Position numbers and translations under genes: made by a program. The notes below the pieces were generated by a model. The model saw only the letters and a list, made by a program, of their open reading frames with translations, did not search any database and had not been told where the DNA came from. From the NCBI GenBank assembly GCA_963921335.3, contig CAWUFC020000002.1:434001-498000 (forward strand): a stretch of DNA of 64,000 nt. Reading direction: 5' to 3'. The DNA is from CAWUFC02 sp963921335 (lineage in GTDB: Bacteria > Pseudomonadota > Gammaproteobacteria > Pseudomonadales > Halieaceae). Below are positions 1-9,509 of the stretch, one piece after another. The stretch's first letter is position 1; every line of letters starts with the position of its first letter.

Positions 1-1068
1 CGCGGGTTTCCTGCAACTCGGCGATACCCTCATCCAGTGGAATCAAATAGGGCGTCACCAGGAAAACCTCGCGATCGTCATCCTTGTCCCACTCAGCCAG
101 CATGTCATAAAGACGGTAATTCTCTTCACCATCTACTTCCGGGTCATCCTGCAGGAAGGTTGCGTTAGTCCCATGCATCCTGGCAGGCAAGCTGGCAAGG
201 TACTCACTCCAATCGGCCCTCGCCATGGGGTACGACGCATACCACTCCGAACTCTCTTCCAGCAGGCGCGCCAAATCATCGCGCACCGCTGCTAACTCAT
301 CGCCAGTGGCCTCCGGGTTTAACGCCTCGGCCGCGTATACCGGGCCGGAGTTCCAATAGACGTCATACGCTTCGCTCATACTGGGCACTACCTTGCCCAC
401 CACCAGAGCGTCCAGATCGAGAAAATTGTAGTCTTCGCGCAAGCCGTAGTATTCATCGGCTACATTTCGACCACCCACCAGGCCCATCTGACCATCCGCG
501 ATCATCAGCTTGTTGTGCGTGCGGCGGTTAAATTCCTTGAAACCACCGACAAAGTTACCTGCGATACCCATTTTGCCGGAACGAAACTTGCCCGCGTTGA
601 AAATCTTAAGCTCGATATTTTCATGGCTATCGACGGCGGCCAGCACCACGTCGGGGCCCTTCATACCACTGTCGTTGAGCAGGTAGAGATCATCAATCAG
701 CAGCCTGACGCGGACACCGCGATCTGCTGCTTCCAGCAGATGACTCAGGATCAGGTTGCCGGAACGATCGCCGGACCAGACAAAGTACTGCAGGTCCAGC
801 GATACCTCGGCACTGTCAATCATGGCCAGACGAATATCCATGGCATCTTTGTTATGGGTCACCAGCATGGCCGCATTGCCCTCGGTAAAAGAGGAAGCCA
901 CCGTCTGGCCCAGCGCATACAGCTTGCCGCTTTCAGCCGCAGGCATAGCCTGTGTCGGGGGTACCTCTACTTTCTCCGGAATCCGGGCACAGCCCGCCAC
1001 AACCGTCAGGAATGCCAGTATGGCGAGCCTGGTGCTCACTCGAGGGACCGATGACAGGTTAAACATTG
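1..1068 (-). pseudogene. Phospholipase D family (ClsC-like) lipoprotein gene, frameshifted near start and cut by left edge
   Basis: Cut by the left edge. The reading frame shows a phospholipase D HKD motif (HNKLMIAD, codons near 494-517) followed by LVGGRN, the pattern of ClsC/YmdC-like cardiolipin synthases; the second HKD motif would lie outside the window. An ATG at 1068 preceded by AAAGGAGTCAG begins a lipoprotein-like signal peptide (MFNLSSVPRV..., then LTVVAGC as lipobox), but the two halves are in different frames. The break lies at the ATATA run near 1018-1024, where two extra bases (TA) would explain it. In the main frame no ATG exists before 946; a GTG at 1000 falls inside the lipobox. 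Either a pseudogene, a slipped start region or a sequence error. Family call is firm, integrity is not. Confidence 0.65.
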
Positions 1069-1124
1069 AGCTGACTCCTTTGGCAGGTTTTGCTGGTCTT
1101 TGACGAAAAGACTACACGATTAAA

Positions 1125-1137
1125 CGGCAAATTGCCG
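1125..1137. repeat. Short palindrome in divergent intergenic region
   Basis: CGGCAA-A-TTGCCG is a 6-bp inverted repeat with a one-base centre in the 134-bp gap between the divergent phospholipase D and beta-lactamase-like genes. It could be an operator, but nothing else supports that. Confidence 0.25.
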
Positions 1138-1202
1138 CAGGCTTATGCTGGTTAAAAATTCAGGGTATTCTAAAAATCACCAGCAATAATTCGGATAAAA
1201 AA

Positions 1203-2570
1203 ATGATGGTATTCAAAGCCACTACTCGCATAACGCTTCTATTTCTGACGATAAGCCTGCCCCTTTCAGTATGGGCGGCGGACCTCAAAACCGCAGCTCC
1301 GGCCCGGGAGGGGATGTCAGCGGAAAGGCTGGCTCGTATTGACGGCTACATGAACAAGGCCGTTGATGAGGGCGTCATGGTCGGCGGCATGGGTATGATC
1401 GCCCGCAGTGGCCGAGTGGTATATACCAGCACCTGGGGCCAGGCCGATCGAGAGGCGGGCAAACCGATGGAGACGGATACCATTTTCCGAATCTACTCCA
1501 TGACCAAGCCCATCACCTCTGTTGCCCTGATGATGCTCTAAGAAGAGGGGCATTTCCTGCTCAACGACCCTGTCTCCAAATACCTACCTGAACTGGCCAA
1601 CCTGCAGCTGGCATTGTCCACTGCAGACGGCGGCACAGGTGTTATCTCAGACGGCACCAGCAGTGTTGGCTCGGGCAATGGGGACGACAGCCTTATTGGA
1701 CAGACCCGCGCACCGATAAGGCAACCAACGATCCGCGATTTAATGCGGCATACGGCCGGGTTCACCTACGGTATCTTCGGCGACACAGAGGTCGATCGCC
1801 TATATCGCGAAGCCGGCATGTTCCGCCAGCCCACGATCGAAGATTTTGTGAAGGACCTAGGCAAGATGCCGCTGCAATATGAGCCGGGCACTCGATGGCA
1901 CTACAGCGTGTCTGTGGACGTGCAGGGTCGACTGGTCGAAGTGCTGTCCGGCATGAGCTTCGGCGAGTTTCTGCAGAAAAGACTGTTTGGACCTCTGGGC
2001 ATGACCGACACCAGCTTCACCGTGCCCGACGAGAAATGGGCTCGCGTTGCCCAGATTTACGCGCCCCAGGATACCGAAGTCGGATTTGACCGAAGCTGGT
2101 CCCGCAATACATCACAGACGCTGGTTGTCGCTGATGAGCAGATCAACGCGGGCTATCGCCAGGGCGCCACGTTTGAGGGAGGCGGTGGTGGCCCGGTATC
2201 GACTGCCGACGACTACATGCGCTTCGCTATGATGATGCTCAACGGCGGCGAGTTTCAGGGCAGGCGCTACCTCTCCCCCACTACCGTTGAACTGATTCGC
2301 GCGAATCATCTGGATGGATTCAACGGCGTATGGGGCAGGCCTGGCTGGGGCTTTGGGCTCGGTTTCGGCGTACTGCTGGATCCGGCCACTGCCGGTGAAA
2401 GCGGCTCAGCGGGGGAATACAACTGGGGCGGCGCCGCGGGCACCCGTTTCTGGATTGACCCGGAACAAGAGCTGATCGGCATCTTCATGGTGCAGAGCAT
2501 TCCCCACCAGACCCAGCTGGCAGCAAAGTTCAAAGCCCTGACGTATCAGGCCATTACTGAATTGGATTAA
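1203..2570 (+). pseudogene. Class C beta-lactamase-like serine hydrolase with one in-frame TAA
   Basis: Serine beta-lactamase/EstB-type esterase family, exported by an N-terminal signal peptide (about 25 residues ending SVWA). The nucleophile motif SMTK is at residues 99-102, a YSVS segment fits the second (YxN) motif, and GGAAGT near the C-terminus fits the third. The frame is broken by TAA at 1539-1541 (codon 113), directly after SVALMML, and resumes in the same frame with EEGHFLLNDP, so a single base change (for example TAC or TAT to TAA) explains it. Intact length would be 455 residues. The downstream piece still has a fully open frame of more than 340 codons, so inactivation is recent or the base is an error. 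Confidence 0.75.
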
Positions 2571-2591
2571 GTATTGGGGGCAGCCGGCACG

Positions 2592-3605
2592 CTAGCCGGC
2601 GCGAAAGTCACTGGGGCTGGTGCCGTACCAGCCCTTGAATGCGGTAGAGAAAGACGCGGGGTCGGAATAGCCGAGGAGGAAGGCTATTTCGGTAATACCC
2701 AGACGCTTGTCCGACAGGTACCTGGCCGCCAGATCGGCGCGAACCTCAGAGAGTAGCTGCATAAAACTGGTTTCTCGCTCGGCGAGCCGACGCTGCAAGG
2801 TGCGGCGTGATACCCCAAGTTCGGTGGCCAGATAATCAATGGTGACCTCCCCTGCCGGCAGCGACTTGACCACTTCGCGATGCGCCGCCTGCAGGAATGG
2901 ATCCCGGCTCGAGTCATCTTCGAACAAATCGCGTAAGGCGTAGGCCACTCCCTCAGCCAGCTCATACTCCAGTTTGATAATCGGAGACTTCAGCGCACTG
3001 CGATCGAAATAAAGGCAGCTGACGGGCTCCTCAAAATGCAAATCATGACCAAATATCTGCTCAAGCATCTCGATGTTGTCCGGTCTGGAATAGGTAAAAC
3101 AGGCCTTGCGTACCGGTATAGGGTCGACGCATATAGAGTTCACAATCGCCTGGGAGGAACTCAGTATTTCATCGCTGAGAAAACGTTCATTGGCCGATGA
3201 TTCCATCAGGGGGCGCCATTCGAGACGCAGATAATCCTGCTCTCTGACAATGGCCACCTCACCGATATCTCCCGCCATTTTCAGGATGCTGGGCACGAGA
3301 TTGAGGTAGTCGCGAAATGTCCTGCAAATAGTCGACATGTAAAGCAGGAGGTTCAGTCCACGGAAGTGTGAGATGCGCCCCACGTAGAGCCCAAGGTCCG
3401 GGCAGCGACTGAACTCTGCCGCGAGGCGATAAACCTCAAAAAGTCGATCGACGGGCAAGCGCTCATCGGCGTCAGACAACCAACCGGGTTCGAGATGATC
3501 CAGCATCAGCAACTGCTCGCGGTTTACACCAAAGCGCGCCGCTGCCTGCAGCACCTGGTTAATGGTACCGGCGTAAACCGTGGGTCTGCCGAGGGGATCT
3601 ACCAT
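2592..3605 (-). CDS. AraC family transcriptional regulator, ligand-domain type
   Basis: 337-residue regulator with an N-terminal ligand-sensing region of the arabinose-binding-like AraC subfamily (as in OruR/ArgR-like proteins) and a C-terminal double helix-turn-helix. The first helix pair is around residues 256-281 (YLATELGVSRRTLQRRL) and the second around 302-334 (ITEIAFLLGYSDPASFSTAF). Its ATG overlaps the stop codon of the upstream carboxyltransferase gene (ATGGTAG), so it is the last gene of the minus-strand catabolic operon and probably controls it in response to a pathway intermediate. The last point is inference from position. Confidence 0.88.
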   Translation of the reverse strand: MVDPLGRPTVYAGTINQVLQAAARFGVNREQLLMLDHLEPGWLSDADERLPVDRLFEVYRLAAEFSRCPDLGLYVGRISHFRGLNLLLYMSTICRTFRDYLNLVPSILKMAGDIGEVAIVREQDYLRLEWRPLMESSANERFLSDEILSSSQAIVNSICVDPIPVRKACFTYSRPDNIEMLEQIFGHDLHFEEPVSCLYFDRSALKSPIIKLEYELAEGVAYALRDLFEDDSSRDPFLQAAHREVVKSLPAGEVTIDYLATELGVSRRTLQRRLAERETSFMQLLSEVRADLAARYLSDKRLGITEIAFLLGYSDPASFSTAFKGWYGTSPSDFRAG

Positions 3606-5170
3606 GTATCAACAAAATTGCGTCGCTTGCCGTGACGAGGCCTGGCCTTTGGCGCTGTGGCCAGCGCATTGATAATCACTGCGCGCGTATCGGCAGGGTC
3701 GATAACTGCATCTATCTCGAGGTGGGAAGCAGCCTCGGTGGCCTTACCGTGGTCGTAGTGCTTTTCCACCAAGTGGTCGAACAGGGCTTCACGTTCTGCG
3801 GGATCTTCCACCGCCTCCAATTCCTTTTTATAACCAAGGCGCACGGCACCTTCCAATCCCATACCGCCAAACTCGCCGGTGGGCCAGGATACTGCATAAA
3901 CAGGCGCGACGAAACTGCCACCAGTCATAGCCATCGCCCCAAGGCCGTAGCCCTTGCGTAAAAATATGGCAACCAGCGGCACGGTGATAGACGCACCAGT
4001 CACAAACAGGCTGGACATTCGCCGCACCGATGCCTGCGCCTCACTCTGTGGCCCCACCATAAAGCCAGGCGTGTCGGTCAGAGAAACAACCGGCAGTTCA
4101 AACGCGTCGCACAGCTGCAGGAAGCGCGCTGCCTTTTCGGCGCTTTCAGCATCGACAGCGCCGCCCAGCTGCTGACAGTCATTGGCTATGAGACCAACAG
4201 GCTGACCCTCGAACCTGGCAAAACCAGTGATAATTGGGCGACCATAAACACGTCGCAATTCCGTGAACGAACCCTGATCAACCAGCGTCTCGATGATGCG
4301 CCTGACCGGATAGCCCCAGCGCCGATCTTCGGGCACAGAGTCGCGCAGGCTGATTTGGTCTGCCACTTCCCAGGTGTCGGTTTTGCCCTGAAAGTAAGCC
4401 AGCAATTTTTTGGCAATAGCGGTGGCATCGGCCTCGTCCTCGGCGACGATATCAACCACCCCGTTTTTCTCCTGCACCTCAATCGGGCCAATATCCGTAG
4501 GTGGATAAACACCCAGGCCACCACCCTCAATCATGGCCGGCCCGGCCATGCCAATCCACGATGAACGAGTGGCGACAGTGATATCCGAACAACCAAACAG
4601 GGCGGCGTTGCCGGCAAAACAGTAGCCGTTATTTACCGCTATCCGAGGCACCTGCCCGCTAAGCTCAGCCCAAGTGGAGAACGATTTGATATTGAGACCG
4701 GCTATTTGCACTGACACATCAGTATCACCCGGCCGCCCGCCACCGCCCTCACTGAACAAAATGACGGGCAGCTCCCAGTCTTCGGCCAGCTCAAAAATAC
4801 GATCGAGTTTTTTGTGGTGGAAAAATCCCTGAGTACCGGCCAGGACGGCGTAATCATAGATGGCCACTGCCGCACGCTGACCATTGATCGTGGCCACACC
4901 AGTGATGACTCCGTCAGCAGCGGTACTGCTTTGCAGGTCTTCATAATCACGCCGGTTGCGCTGTGCAGCCACGGCCAACTGACCGTATTCGATAAAGCTG
5001 CCCTCATCAATCAGGTCAGCCAGGTTCTCACGCGCGGTCCTGTAGCCCTTGGCATGCCGCTTGGCAGCGGCCTCGCCGCGGTCTTCATCAAGCGTCCGCG
5101 CCAGGCGGTCCTGGAGGGCCTCTAACTCAGGCCGAAGTCCACCCTGCTCGAGTGAATCTGAATCTGTCAT
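3599..5170 (-). CDS. Acyl-CoA carboxylase, carboxyltransferase (beta) subunit
   Basis: About 523 residues, full length for the biotin-dependent carboxyltransferase family (propionyl-, methylcrotonyl- or geranyl-CoA carboxylase beta subunits). It moves CO2 from carboxybiotin to an acyl-CoA. Both halves of the crotonase-like fold are present; glycine-rich oxyanion segments are visible (SEGGGGRPGD in the N-half, MTGGSFVAPVYAVSWPTGEFGGMGLEGAV in two parts in the C-half). I chose the ATG at 5170 because it lies 4 nt after the previous stop with AGGA upstream; an ATG at 5212 would overlap the previous gene. No biotin carboxylase/BCCP (alpha) gene lies nearby, so the partner must be encoded elsewhere, or the protein acts as a decarboxylase. 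Confidence 0.88.
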   Translation of the reverse strand: MTDSDSLEQGGLRPELEALQDRLARTLDEDRGEAAAKRHAKGYRTARENLADLIDEGSFIEYGQLAVAAQRNRRDYEDLQSSTAADGVITGVATINGQRAAVAIYDYAVLAGTQGFFHHKKLDRIFELAEDWELPVILFSEGGGGRPGDTDVSVQIAGLNIKSFSTWAELSGQVPRIAVNNGYCFAGNAALFGCSDITVATRSSWIGMAGPAMIEGGGLGVYPPTDIGPIEVQEKNGVVDIVAEDEADATAIAKKLLAYFQGKTDTWEVADQISLRDSVPEDRRWGYPVRRIIETLVDQGSFTELRRVYGRPIITGFARFEGQPVGLIANDCQQLGGAVDAESAEKAARFLQLCDAFELPVVSLTDTPGFMVGPQSEAQASVRRMSSLFVTGASITVPLVAIFLRKGYGLGAMAMTGGSFVAPVYAVSWPTGEFGGMGLEGAVRLGYKKELEAVEDPAEREALFDHLVEKHYDHGKATEAASHLEIDAVIDPADTRAVIINALATAPKARPRHGKRRNFVDTW

Positions 5171-5174
5171 TGTC

Positions 5175-6008
5175 TTAATCCTGCTTAAATGCTGCCTCGG
5201 CGGCGACAGCAATTGTAGCGTCAGGTCGCCAGGCAGTCAGCACAGCGCCTTCAGCCGTTTGTTTGCCGCGAAGGCGTATGGCTTGTTCCGCAAACAGCGG
5301 CGCCCTGGCCCTGAAACTAAATGTCGCCAGTGGCTTGCCTGCCTCCTGCCGACAAAGCTCTGCCAGCCAGATCGCCGTGAGCGGGCCGTGTACCACCAGT
5401 TCAGGGTAGCCCTCGGAGGTTCTTGCATACTCACGGTCGTAGTGGATTCTGTGACTGTTAAAGGTCAGTGCAGAGAACCGCATCAAGCGAACAGAATCGG
5501 CGGACACCTCTTGCTGCCAGTCGCCCGCCTCTACATCAATGAGTTCCTCGCTCAGCTCACCGACGGCGCCGGAGGACCTGCCCGGCAGATAAATGAAATC
5601 GCGCTGCTCGCTGATACAGGTTTCACCCTGTTGCGAGTAGTCGTAACTGACGGTCACGAGGTAGAGATCACCCTGTCCACCCTGCTTTTTTTGCACCGAC
5701 ACGATGGTTTCTTTCAGCTGCGCGGGAGCGTCCAGCAGCAAAGCTTGCAGGAACCGCGAGCGCGCGCCGGCGAACATGCGTCGCGGATTCGGTACCGGCG
5801 GCATAAAACCGCCCGTGGCAGGATGCCCATCAGGTCCAATTTCCGATTGCGGGGCAGCCTCAAGGAAATAGAGCCAGTGCCAGAGCGGGGGCAGCTCACC
5901 CGATGGAGCCTGCGCCTCGATCACAGCGGCCAGGGCATTGGCGCGCCAGCTATCCAGCAAGGCCTCGCTGGTTCGACTGCGCCCTACCCAGTCTTCGAAG
6001 TCGCTCAT
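5175..6008 (-). CDS. FAS1-like/MaoC-type acyl-CoA dehydratase (mesaconyl-C4-CoA hydratase-like)
   Basis: 277 residues with the double hot-dog layout of the HTD2/Meh family: an N-terminal FAS1-like dehydratase part containing PPLWHWLYFLEA and a histidine- and proline-rich GFMPPVPNPRRMFAG loop, and a C-terminal MaoC-like half with FSALTFNSHRIHYDREYA, the usual R-D/H hydratase segment, followed by LVVHGPLTA. Known relatives hydrate enoyl- or mesaconyl-CoA esters. It lies 4 nt downstream of the acyl-CoA ligase and 4 nt upstream of the carboxyltransferase, so it is part of the same transcript. The exact substrate cannot be read from sequence. Confidence 0.82.
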   Translation of the reverse strand: MSDFEDWVGRSRTSEALLDSWRANALAAVIEAQAPSGELPPLWHWLYFLEAAPQSEIGPDGHPATGGFMPPVPNPRRMFAGARSRFLQALLLDAPAQLKETIVSVQKKQGGQGDLYLVTVSYDYSQQGETCISEQRDFIYLPGRSSGAVGELSEELIDVEAGDWQQEVSADSVRLMRFSALTFNSHRIHYDREYARTSEGYPELVVHGPLTAIWLAELCRQEAGKPLATFSFRARAPLFAEQAIRLRGKQTAEGAVLTAWRPDATIAVAAEAAFKQD

Positions 6009-6012
6009 CTAT

Positions 6013-7455
6013 TCAGATGCGGGCTTCGCGCAGCGCGTTTCGGCGAACCTTGCCGGCATCATCACGCAGGGGCTCACTGACAAACTCCATACTGCGCGGA
6101 ATTTTGTAACGCACTAATCGCTCAGCCAGATGCTCAAGCATCTGCTCTTCGCTGATTGAGGCACCGTCGGCGTCAATGATGGCATGGACCGTATTGCCGA
6201 GATCATCATGGGGTAGACCGATCACTGCGCAGGAGCGCACCCCGGGATAAGCCTCGATAGCCCCCTCAACTTCTGCGGGAAATATATTGGCGCCACCACA
6301 GAGGATCATGTCGGTCTGGCGGTCGGTCAGGTAGAGATAGCCGTCCTCATCCATGTAACCCATATCGCCCAGACTTTCCCAGCCGTCGGAGTCAGCTTTG
6401 GCTTCTGCACCAATATAGTGATAGGTCGAACCCTGTCCGGTGGCGGGCATCATGAAGATCTCGCCCACCTCGCCGGGAGGCAAGTCATTGCCCGCCTCAT
6501 CCACCACCTTCATCAGCGAACCGCCAATGGGTCTGCCCACTGAACCTCGATGTTCAAGCCATTCAGCACCGCCAATCACGGTAAAGCCCTGAGCCTCGGT
6601 GCCACCGTAAAGCTCGACGATCTTTTCCGCGCCCAGCCAGTCAATCCAGGCTTCCTTAAGCCACTGTGATATGGGCGCCGCCAGGTGAAAAACCATACGC
6701 AATGCACTGAGGTCAGCAGCCTGCTTGAGCTCGTCGGGCAACTGCCAGATACGCTGCATCATGGTCGGCACCATGTACACCAGTACAATTTTCTCCCGCT
6801 CCAGGAGCATCAGGGTTTCAGCTGCGTCAAAGCGCTCGGTGCACACCACGTGATTACCGTTGCCCAGGCCTGCCCAGACAAACAGGAACGGCCCGTTGTG
6901 ATAGAGCGGCCCGGGTATGAGCACAGGCTCCGCCACAGGCATCACCAGGAAGGGATCCTCCGGGTCCATCTCAGCAGGCTGCTCGGCCACGATCAGCTTG
7001 GGGCGACCAGTACTGCCGCCGGAGGTCATCGCTTTCATATAGCGCGATGTTTTCTCCGGCAAGGGTGAATCATCAAATTCGCTGGCATCAAACCCCACGG
7101 GCAGACAATGGGTGCCGTCCAACTCGTCATCAATGCCCACGGCCAGGGAAGACTCTGCAATCTCAATGATCGCGTCACGCTCCATTTTGGGCAGCCGACT
7201 GGATACGGGCTGAGGTGTGGCACCCAGCTTCCAGACCGCATAACTGGCCTCAACGAACTCTACTGAGTTCGGCAGGGCGATGGTGACGTTATCGCCTTCC
7301 TTGACCCCCAGTGACTCATAAGCCCTGGCCAACCGATTGGAGCTGGCCTCCAGCTCGGTGTAGGTGACCGAGCGCTCGCCGATGGCCAGCGCCAGCGCTT
7401 CCGGGTCCTTGTCGGCCCAGTAGGCGAGGATGCGGGAAAAGGAGACAACGGCCAC
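6013..7455 (-). CDS. AMP-dependent acyl-CoA synthetase
   Basis: 480 residues, ANL superfamily adenylate-forming ligase that activates a carboxylic acid as acyl-AMP and then acyl-CoA. The ATP-binding P-loop is MTSGGSTGRPK at 143-153, the A5 motif is ELYGGTEAQG, the A7 segment is ESLGDMGYMDEDGYLYLTD, and the A10 lysine region is present near the C-terminus (DDAGKVRRNAL). It is shorter than FadD and closer to bile-acid/steroid-CoA ligase-like members in length. It lies between the dehydratase (4-nt gap) and the nitrobindin-like gene (3-nt gap). Confidence 0.88.
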   Translation of the reverse strand: MAVVSFSRILAYWADKDPEALALAIGERSVTYTELEASSNRLARAYESLGVKEGDNVTIALPNSVEFVEASYAVWKLGATPQPVSSRLPKMERDAIIEIAESSLAVGIDDELDGTHCLPVGFDASEFDDSPLPEKTSRYMKAMTSGGSTGRPKLIVAEQPAEMDPEDPFLVMPVAEPVLIPGPLYHNGPFLFVWAGLGNGNHVVCTERFDAAETLMLLEREKIVLVYMVPTMMQRIWQLPDELKQAADLSALRMVFHLAAPISQWLKEAWIDWLGAEKIVELYGGTEAQGFTVIGGAEWLEHRGSVGRPIGGSLMKVVDEAGNDLPPGEVGEIFMMPATGQGSTYHYIGAEAKADSDGWESLGDMGYMDEDGYLYLTDRQTDMILCGGANIFPAEVEGAIEAYPGVRSCAVIGLPHDDLGNTVHAIIDADGASISEEQMLEHLAERLVRYKIPRSMEFVSEPLRDDAGKVRRNALREARI

Positions 7456-7458
7456 AGC

Positions 7459-8028
7459 TTACTGCCGCTTCAGTGTATTGCCATCAGTATGCTGGTACTG
7501 ATCTTTGCCGTAGATATCCCGCACAGTAGTTTCGCTGTACTCAAGCCGGTCCCCGGTAACCTTGATAGTATGGGTGAAGGCAGTTGTGCGAGCTTTCTCC
7601 TGCATAAAAGGTGATTGAACAATACCCCAGTCCTTGTCACCTTCGACAGCTTTGACCTTAATAGTTGTGGTGTCACCATCGACCTTCGCCTCACCGCCGG
7701 CCAGCAATGTGACCGCACGAGGAATGCTCAGTGTCTGGCAGATCACGCCGGTCGAAGGATCCCAGAGAAAATAACCGACCTGATCGTGAAACACGTTGTC
7801 ATTAGATTTCCGGCTGACTTGCTGGTGATATCGAACCGCACAGAGCGTCTGCTCTTCAGCGTTAGTCACATCCTCAGCTGCCGTAAACACAAGTGTTTCA
7901 TAGTAAGGGTTGTGCTCATCATCATCGGGCTCAGGAGCGACATCCATGCCCTCGTCGCCTTTCCACACACCGACCAGGCAGGCCAACGGGCCGTAATCGA
8001 TTCCCTCAATAACTGTGTCACTCATCAC
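7459..8028 (-). CDS. Nitrobindin-like heme-binding beta-barrel protein
   Basis: 189 residues. The N-terminus carries a GVWKGDEGMDVAPEP stretch that fits the GxWxGxGxxxxP signature of the FABP-like nitrobindin/THAP4-C family, and the C-terminus has QYQHTDGNTLKR with His180 in the place of the proximal heme ligand. Family members bind ferric heme and react with NO or peroxynitrite, while older annotations call them fatty-acid-binding-like. The gene is translationally packed within the acyl-CoA operon (3 nt to the ligase start), so a role in binding a hydrophobic intermediate is also possible. Either ATG at 8028 or 8025 can serve as start. Confidence 0.72.
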   Translation of the reverse strand: MMSDTVIEGIDYGPLACLVGVWKGDEGMDVAPEPDDDEHNPYYETLVFTAAEDVTNAEEQTLCAVRYHQQVSRKSNDNVFHDQVGYFLWDPSTGVICQTLSIPRAVTLLAGGEAKVDGDTTTIKVKAVEGDKDWGIVQSPFMQEKARTTAFTHTIKVTGDRLEYSETTVRDIYGKDQYQHTDGNTLKRQ

Positions 8029-8059
8029 TTAATCCCCCTCGATTGATTGAGCCAGTATT

Positions 8060-8857
8060 CTACCGATTATTGTAAATCGGCTCGCGTTTTTCAAAGAAGG
8101 CCATCTGCGCTTCCCTGCAGTCCTCAGTCAGGGCCGCCAGTGACTGCTGGCGATCTTCCAGGGCCATGGCCGCCTCCAGGCTGGGCGCATCGATATTTTG
8201 GTTGAGTCCGTCCTTGGTCAGGCGCAAGCCCATCGGGGTGGTACGCAGCATCTCCTCCAAATACGGCTTAGCCGCCTCCACCAACTGCTCATCCGCGACC
8301 ACTTCAGAGACCAGGCCAGTCGCCAGCGCCCTGGGGGCGTGGATAAAGCGCCCTGTCATCATGAGTTCCGAGGCTACCGAAACACCGACCAGACGAGGCA
8401 AGAAATAACTGCAACCCATATCGCAGGCACTGAAGCCTGCCTTGATGTAGGCGGCATTCATCTTGGCACTCTCACCTGCGATGCGAATATCCGCCGCGAG
8501 CGCCAGGCTAAAACCACCCCCACAGGCAGCCCCGTGCACCAGGGCGATGATCGGCTGGGGGCAGGCCCGCATGGCACGGTAGATATTGCCAATTCGAATC
8601 TGGTTGTCGTACACATTCACGGGCTCAAAACTGCCCTCAAACCCTTCGCCGGTGAGATCTGCTCCGGCACAGAAAGCGCGTCCGTTTGCTTTCAAGACCA
8701 CTATCCGGGTGTCGTGATTGTCCTGCAGGCGGGTGAAATACTCCGTCAACTCATTGACCAGTCCCATGCTCAAGGTATTGAGCTTGTCGGGGCGATTGAG
8801 GGTTACCCAATCAACGGCACCATCCTGCTCGACGATGATGGTCTGATAATCACTCAT
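8060..8857 (-). CDS. Enoyl-CoA hydratase/isomerase (crotonase family)
   Basis: 265 residues, single-domain crotonase. The two oxyanion-hole segments are visible: AFCAGADLTGEG near residue 62-73 and HGAACGGGFSLALAADIRIA near 110-128. A hydratase glutamate pair is not clear from sequence alone, so hydratase versus isomerase cannot be settled. The start overlaps the end of the NUDIX gene by 8 nt, indicating coupled translation. Confidence 0.85.
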   Translation of the reverse strand: MSDYQTIIVEQDGAVDWVTLNRPDKLNTLSMGLVNELTEYFTRLQDNHDTRIVVLKANGRAFCAGADLTGEGFEGSFEPVNVYDNQIRIGNIYRAMRACPQPIIALVHGAACGGGFSLALAADIRIAGESAKMNAAYIKAGFSACDMGCSYFLPRLVGVSVASELMMTGRFIHAPRALATGLVSEVVADEQLVEAAKPYLEEMLRTTPMGLRLTKDGLNQNIDAPSLEAAMALEDRQQSLAALTEDCREAQMAFFEKREPIYNNR

Positions 8858-9509
8858 ACTCTATCTCCTCTCGCCCTCCCCGGGCGCGGTACAGGGGTAT
8901 GCCCGGCAAATCGTCCGCCAGGCCGCGCAGTCGCTTGTCGAGCAACTGCAGGATCAACTCGGTGATGGGTGACAAATCCAGCTGCATGGCTTTATCAACA
9001 TCCACCCAGTGCAGGTCCTCCAGCTCGCCATTCCCCTTCAGCTCACCGCTGAGATGGGCGGCATCCACAAGGAAGAAGCGCGCATCATAGCGCCGGACCC
9101 GGTTGGGCGGCGTAATGGCTCGCGCCACGTACTCCAGTTTGTCCAACGCCGGCACATGGCCTGTTTCAAAGAATGGCTTCCAGTGTTCGGACTGGGTGCG
9201 AGGCAAGTCTTCAGTAGCATGACCCAGAATCAAGCCGGTTTCTTCGAAAGTTTCGCGCACCGCAGTCATCGCCAGTGCGCGCGCCCTCGCCGGCGAGGTA
9301 TTGCGAATAAGCTTTTTTTCAACCGCTGGACGCAGGGCTACCGGTGAACTCACTCGAGCATCACCAGCGTCTACCCTGCCGCCGGGAAAGACATAGAGAT
9401 GAGGCATAAAGACATGGCCCGCGCTGCGCACGCCGAGCAGCACCTCGCGATTGTCCCTGACGATAATCAGGGTGGCCGCATCACGCGGCCGCAGAGTTCG
9501 CTCGCTCAC
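8850..9509 (-). CDS. NUDIX hydrolase (NUDT19-like, possible acyl-CoA diphosphatase)
   Basis: 219 residues. The Nudix box is interrupted by an insertion, as in NUDT7/NUDT19-type CoA diphosphatases: the glycine part is FPGGRVDAGDAR and the catalytic helix is AVRETFEETGLILG. Related proteins hydrolyse CoA esters to 4'-phosphopantetheine products, which would fit the acyl-CoA operon as a housekeeping valve. Starts with GTG at 9509, whose first base overlaps the TAG stop of the LLM gene (TAGTG). Substrate assignment is inference. Confidence 0.8.
   Translation of the reverse strand: MSERTLRPRDAATLIIVRDNREVLLGVRSAGHVFMPHLYVFPGGRVDAGDARVSSPVALRPAVEKKLIRNTSPARARALAMTAVRETFEETGLILGHATEDLPRTQSEHWKPFFETGHVPALDKLEYVARAITPPNRVRRYDARFFLVDAAHLSGELKGNGELEDLHWVDVDKAMQLDLSPITELILQLLDKRLRGLADDLPGIPLYRARGGREEIEYE

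Noticed and set aside
1539..1541. TAA in the beta-lactamase-like gene as a recoded codon
   Set aside because: No bacterial TAA recoding is known that fits, and the position is not a catalytic Cys or Lys. Treated as nonsense.
5049..6080. 343-codon plus-strand open frame
   Set aside because: Antisense to the carboxyltransferase and dehydratase genes; low-complexity, arginine-rich, typical shadow.
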